A DNA stretch of 64,000 nt from Glycomyces algeriensis (GTDB taxonomy: Bacteria; Actinomycetota; Actinomycetes; Mycobacteriales; Micromonosporaceae): positions 1 through 64,000 of the forward strand of contig NZ_JAPZVR010000008.1 of the NCBI RefSeq assembly GCF_027622855.1. Reading direction: 5' to 3'. The stretch's first letter is position 1. Each line of letters starts with the position of its first letter. The position numbers and the translations under genes were made by a program. The notes beneath the pieces are model-generated. The model saw only the letters and a list, made by a program, of their open reading frames with translations, was not told the origin of the DNA and did no database searches. Shown piece after piece: positions 62,946 through 64,000 of this stretch.

Positions 62946-64000
62946 ATGACCGCCGACCGCTCACCGCAGACCAACGACCTGCGCGTCACCGCCTTCCAGC
63001 CGCTCGTCGCACCCGCCGCGCTCCGCGCCGAACTCCCGCTCGGCGACGCGCGCGCCGCCCTCGTCGAACGCACCCGCAATGAGGTCAAAGCCGTCCTCGA
63101 CGGCACCGACGACCGCCTCCTGGTCGTCGTCGGCCCCTGCTCCGTGCACGACGCGGTCGCCGCCAAGGACTACGCGCAGCGCCTCGCCGCCGCCGCGGCC
63201 CCGCTCGGCGACGCGCTCATGGTCGTCATGCGCGTCTACTTCGAGAAGCCCCGCACCACCGTCGGCTGGAAGGGCCTCATCAACGACCCCCACCTGGACG
63301 GCACCCACGACGTCGAGCTCGGCCTGCGCCTGGCCCGCCAAGTGCTCCTCGACGTCCTCGACACCGGCCTGCCGGTCGGCTGCGAGTTCCTCGAGCCCAC
63401 CAGCCCGCAGCACATCGCCGACGCCGTCTCCTGGGGCGCGATCGGCGCCCGCACCACCGAGTCCCAGGTGCACCGCCAGCTCGCCTCGGGCCTGTCGATG
63501 CCCGTCGGATTCAAGAACACCACCGACGGCGACCTGGCCTCGGCCATCGACGGCTGCCGCGCCGCCGCCGGCGACCACGTGTTCTTCGGCGTCGACGAGG
63601 ACGGGCGCGCCTCCATCGTCTCCACCAGCGGCAACCCCGACTGCCACATCATCCTGCGCGGCGGCCGCGGCGGCCCCAACTACGGGCCCGACGACGTGCG
63701 CGACGCCCTCGCGCTCCTGGCCAAGCACGACATGCCGCAGCGCCTCGTCGTGGACGCCAGCCACGCCAACTCCGGCAAGGACCACGTCCGCCAGGCCGAG
63801 GTCGTGCGCGAGGTCGCCGCCCGCATCGGAGCGGGGGAGCAGGGCATCGCCGGCCTGATGATCGAGAGCTTCATCGAACCCGGCCGCCAAGAGCCCGCCC
63901 CCCTCGAGACCCTCGTCTACGGCAAGTCCGTGACCGACGCCTGCGTCGGCTGGGACGACACCGAAGCGCTCCTGGGCGAACTCGCCGCAGCCGTCCGCCA
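62946..64000 (+). CDS. aroG: 3-deoxy-7-phosphoheptulonate (DAHP) synthase, class I; runs off the window
   Basis: 351 codons are in the window, starting at ATG 62946; the stop lies beyond 64000, though only a few residues should be missing since the family is about 350-360 long. Joins phosphoenolpyruvate and erythrose 4-phosphate, the first step of aromatic synthesis. Class I (AroFGH) motifs: VVGPCSVHD with the metal Cys, MRVYFEKPRTTVGWKGLINDP, EFLEPTSPQ, GARTTESQVHR, GFKNTTDG and DASHANSGKDH. Probably regulated by the leader and terminator just upstream; feedback control by an aromatic amino acid is also usual. Confidence 0.93.
   Translation, partial: MTADRSPQTNDLRVTAFQPLVAPAALRAELPLGDARAALVERTRNEVKAVLDGTDDRLLVVVGPCSVHDAVAAKDYAQRLAAAAAPLGDALMVVMRVYFEKPRTTVGWKGLINDPHLDGTHDVELGLRLARQVLLDVLDTGLPVGCEFLEPTSPQHIADAVSWGAIGARTTESQVHRQLASGLSMPVGFKNTTDGDLASAIDGCRAAAGDHVFFGVDEDGRASIVSTSGNPDCHIILRGGRGGPNYGPDDVRDALALLAKHDMPQRLVVDASHANSGKDHVRQAEVVREVAARIGAGEQGIAGLMIESFIEPGRQEPAPLETLVYGKSVTDACVGWDDTEALLGELAAAVR

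Overview
This window comes from the chromosome of a high-GC actinobacterium. The evidence is the GC-rich third codon positions, frequent GTG and TTG starts, a complete Pup-proteasome locus, RbpA and polyprenol-phosphate-mannose synthase. Gene order follows the mycobacterial chromosome in two blocks (Rv2090-Rv2119 and rbpA-ppm1). Lnt and Ppm1 are separate proteins here rather than fused as in Mycobacterium tuberculosis, so a non-mycobacterial actinomycete is more likely. I cannot assign a genus.

Layout. The 5S rRNA at 3-121 closes an rRNA operon lying to the left. After a CMD-family protein and a sugar MFS transporter, 2.6-11.7 kb carries on the minus strand a two-component system followed by two paralogous ATPase/FtsX-type ABC exporter modules. 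From 11.8 to 34.1 kb lies the proteasome neighbourhood: RecB-like nuclease, methyltransferase, M50 protease, trmI, ferredoxin, mpa, dop, pup, prcB, prcA, pafA, DUF3866, pafB, pafC, tatA, tatC, HAD hydrolase, helY, VOC protein and 5'-3' exonuclease. From 34.3 to 38.2 kb is a polar amino-acid ABC transporter operon ending in an amidohydrolase. A 500-base gap at 38.2-38.7 kb holds a probable structured ncRNA with an intrinsic terminator. Then come lnt, ppm1, fxsA and convergent rbpA, followed by a membrane-anchored Hsp70-like protein, a PadR regulator, a divergent MurA and a LysR regulator. From 48 to 54 kb are mostly small or metabolic genes (orphan response regulator, YigZ, GH43, SDR, ArfB, kinase-like protein). 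From 54 to 62.7 kb are a DUF3516 helicase, two ExoIII paralogues, a large AlkP-like membrane protein and a secreted coiled-coil protein. The window ends in a DAHP synthase gene preceded by a Trp/Tyr/Phe-containing leader peptide and a terminator.

How the genes work together. Pup is made with a C-terminal GGQ, deamidated by Dop, and ligated to targets by PafA. Mpa unfolds the conjugates into the PrcA/PrcB core. PafB/PafC form a WYL-type transcription factor known for the mycobacterial DNA-damage response. TatA/TatC form a minimal Tat translocase. Lnt and Ppm1 act on lipoproteins and on polyprenyl-P-mannose. The HK/RR pair is well placed to control the tandem FtsX exporters, as in antimicrobial-peptide or envelope-stress modules.

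The most interesting things I see are: (i) the probable aromatic-amino-acid attenuator before DAHP synthase; (ii) a very consistent leaderless promoter layout, TANNNT then 6-7 bases then the start codon, at seventeen genes, which also fixes their starts; (iii) the unassigned structured RNA at about 38.3-38.65 kb; (iv) a pair of about 87-bp direct repeats after pafA. No CRISPR array, insertion sequence, tRNA or prophage was found.
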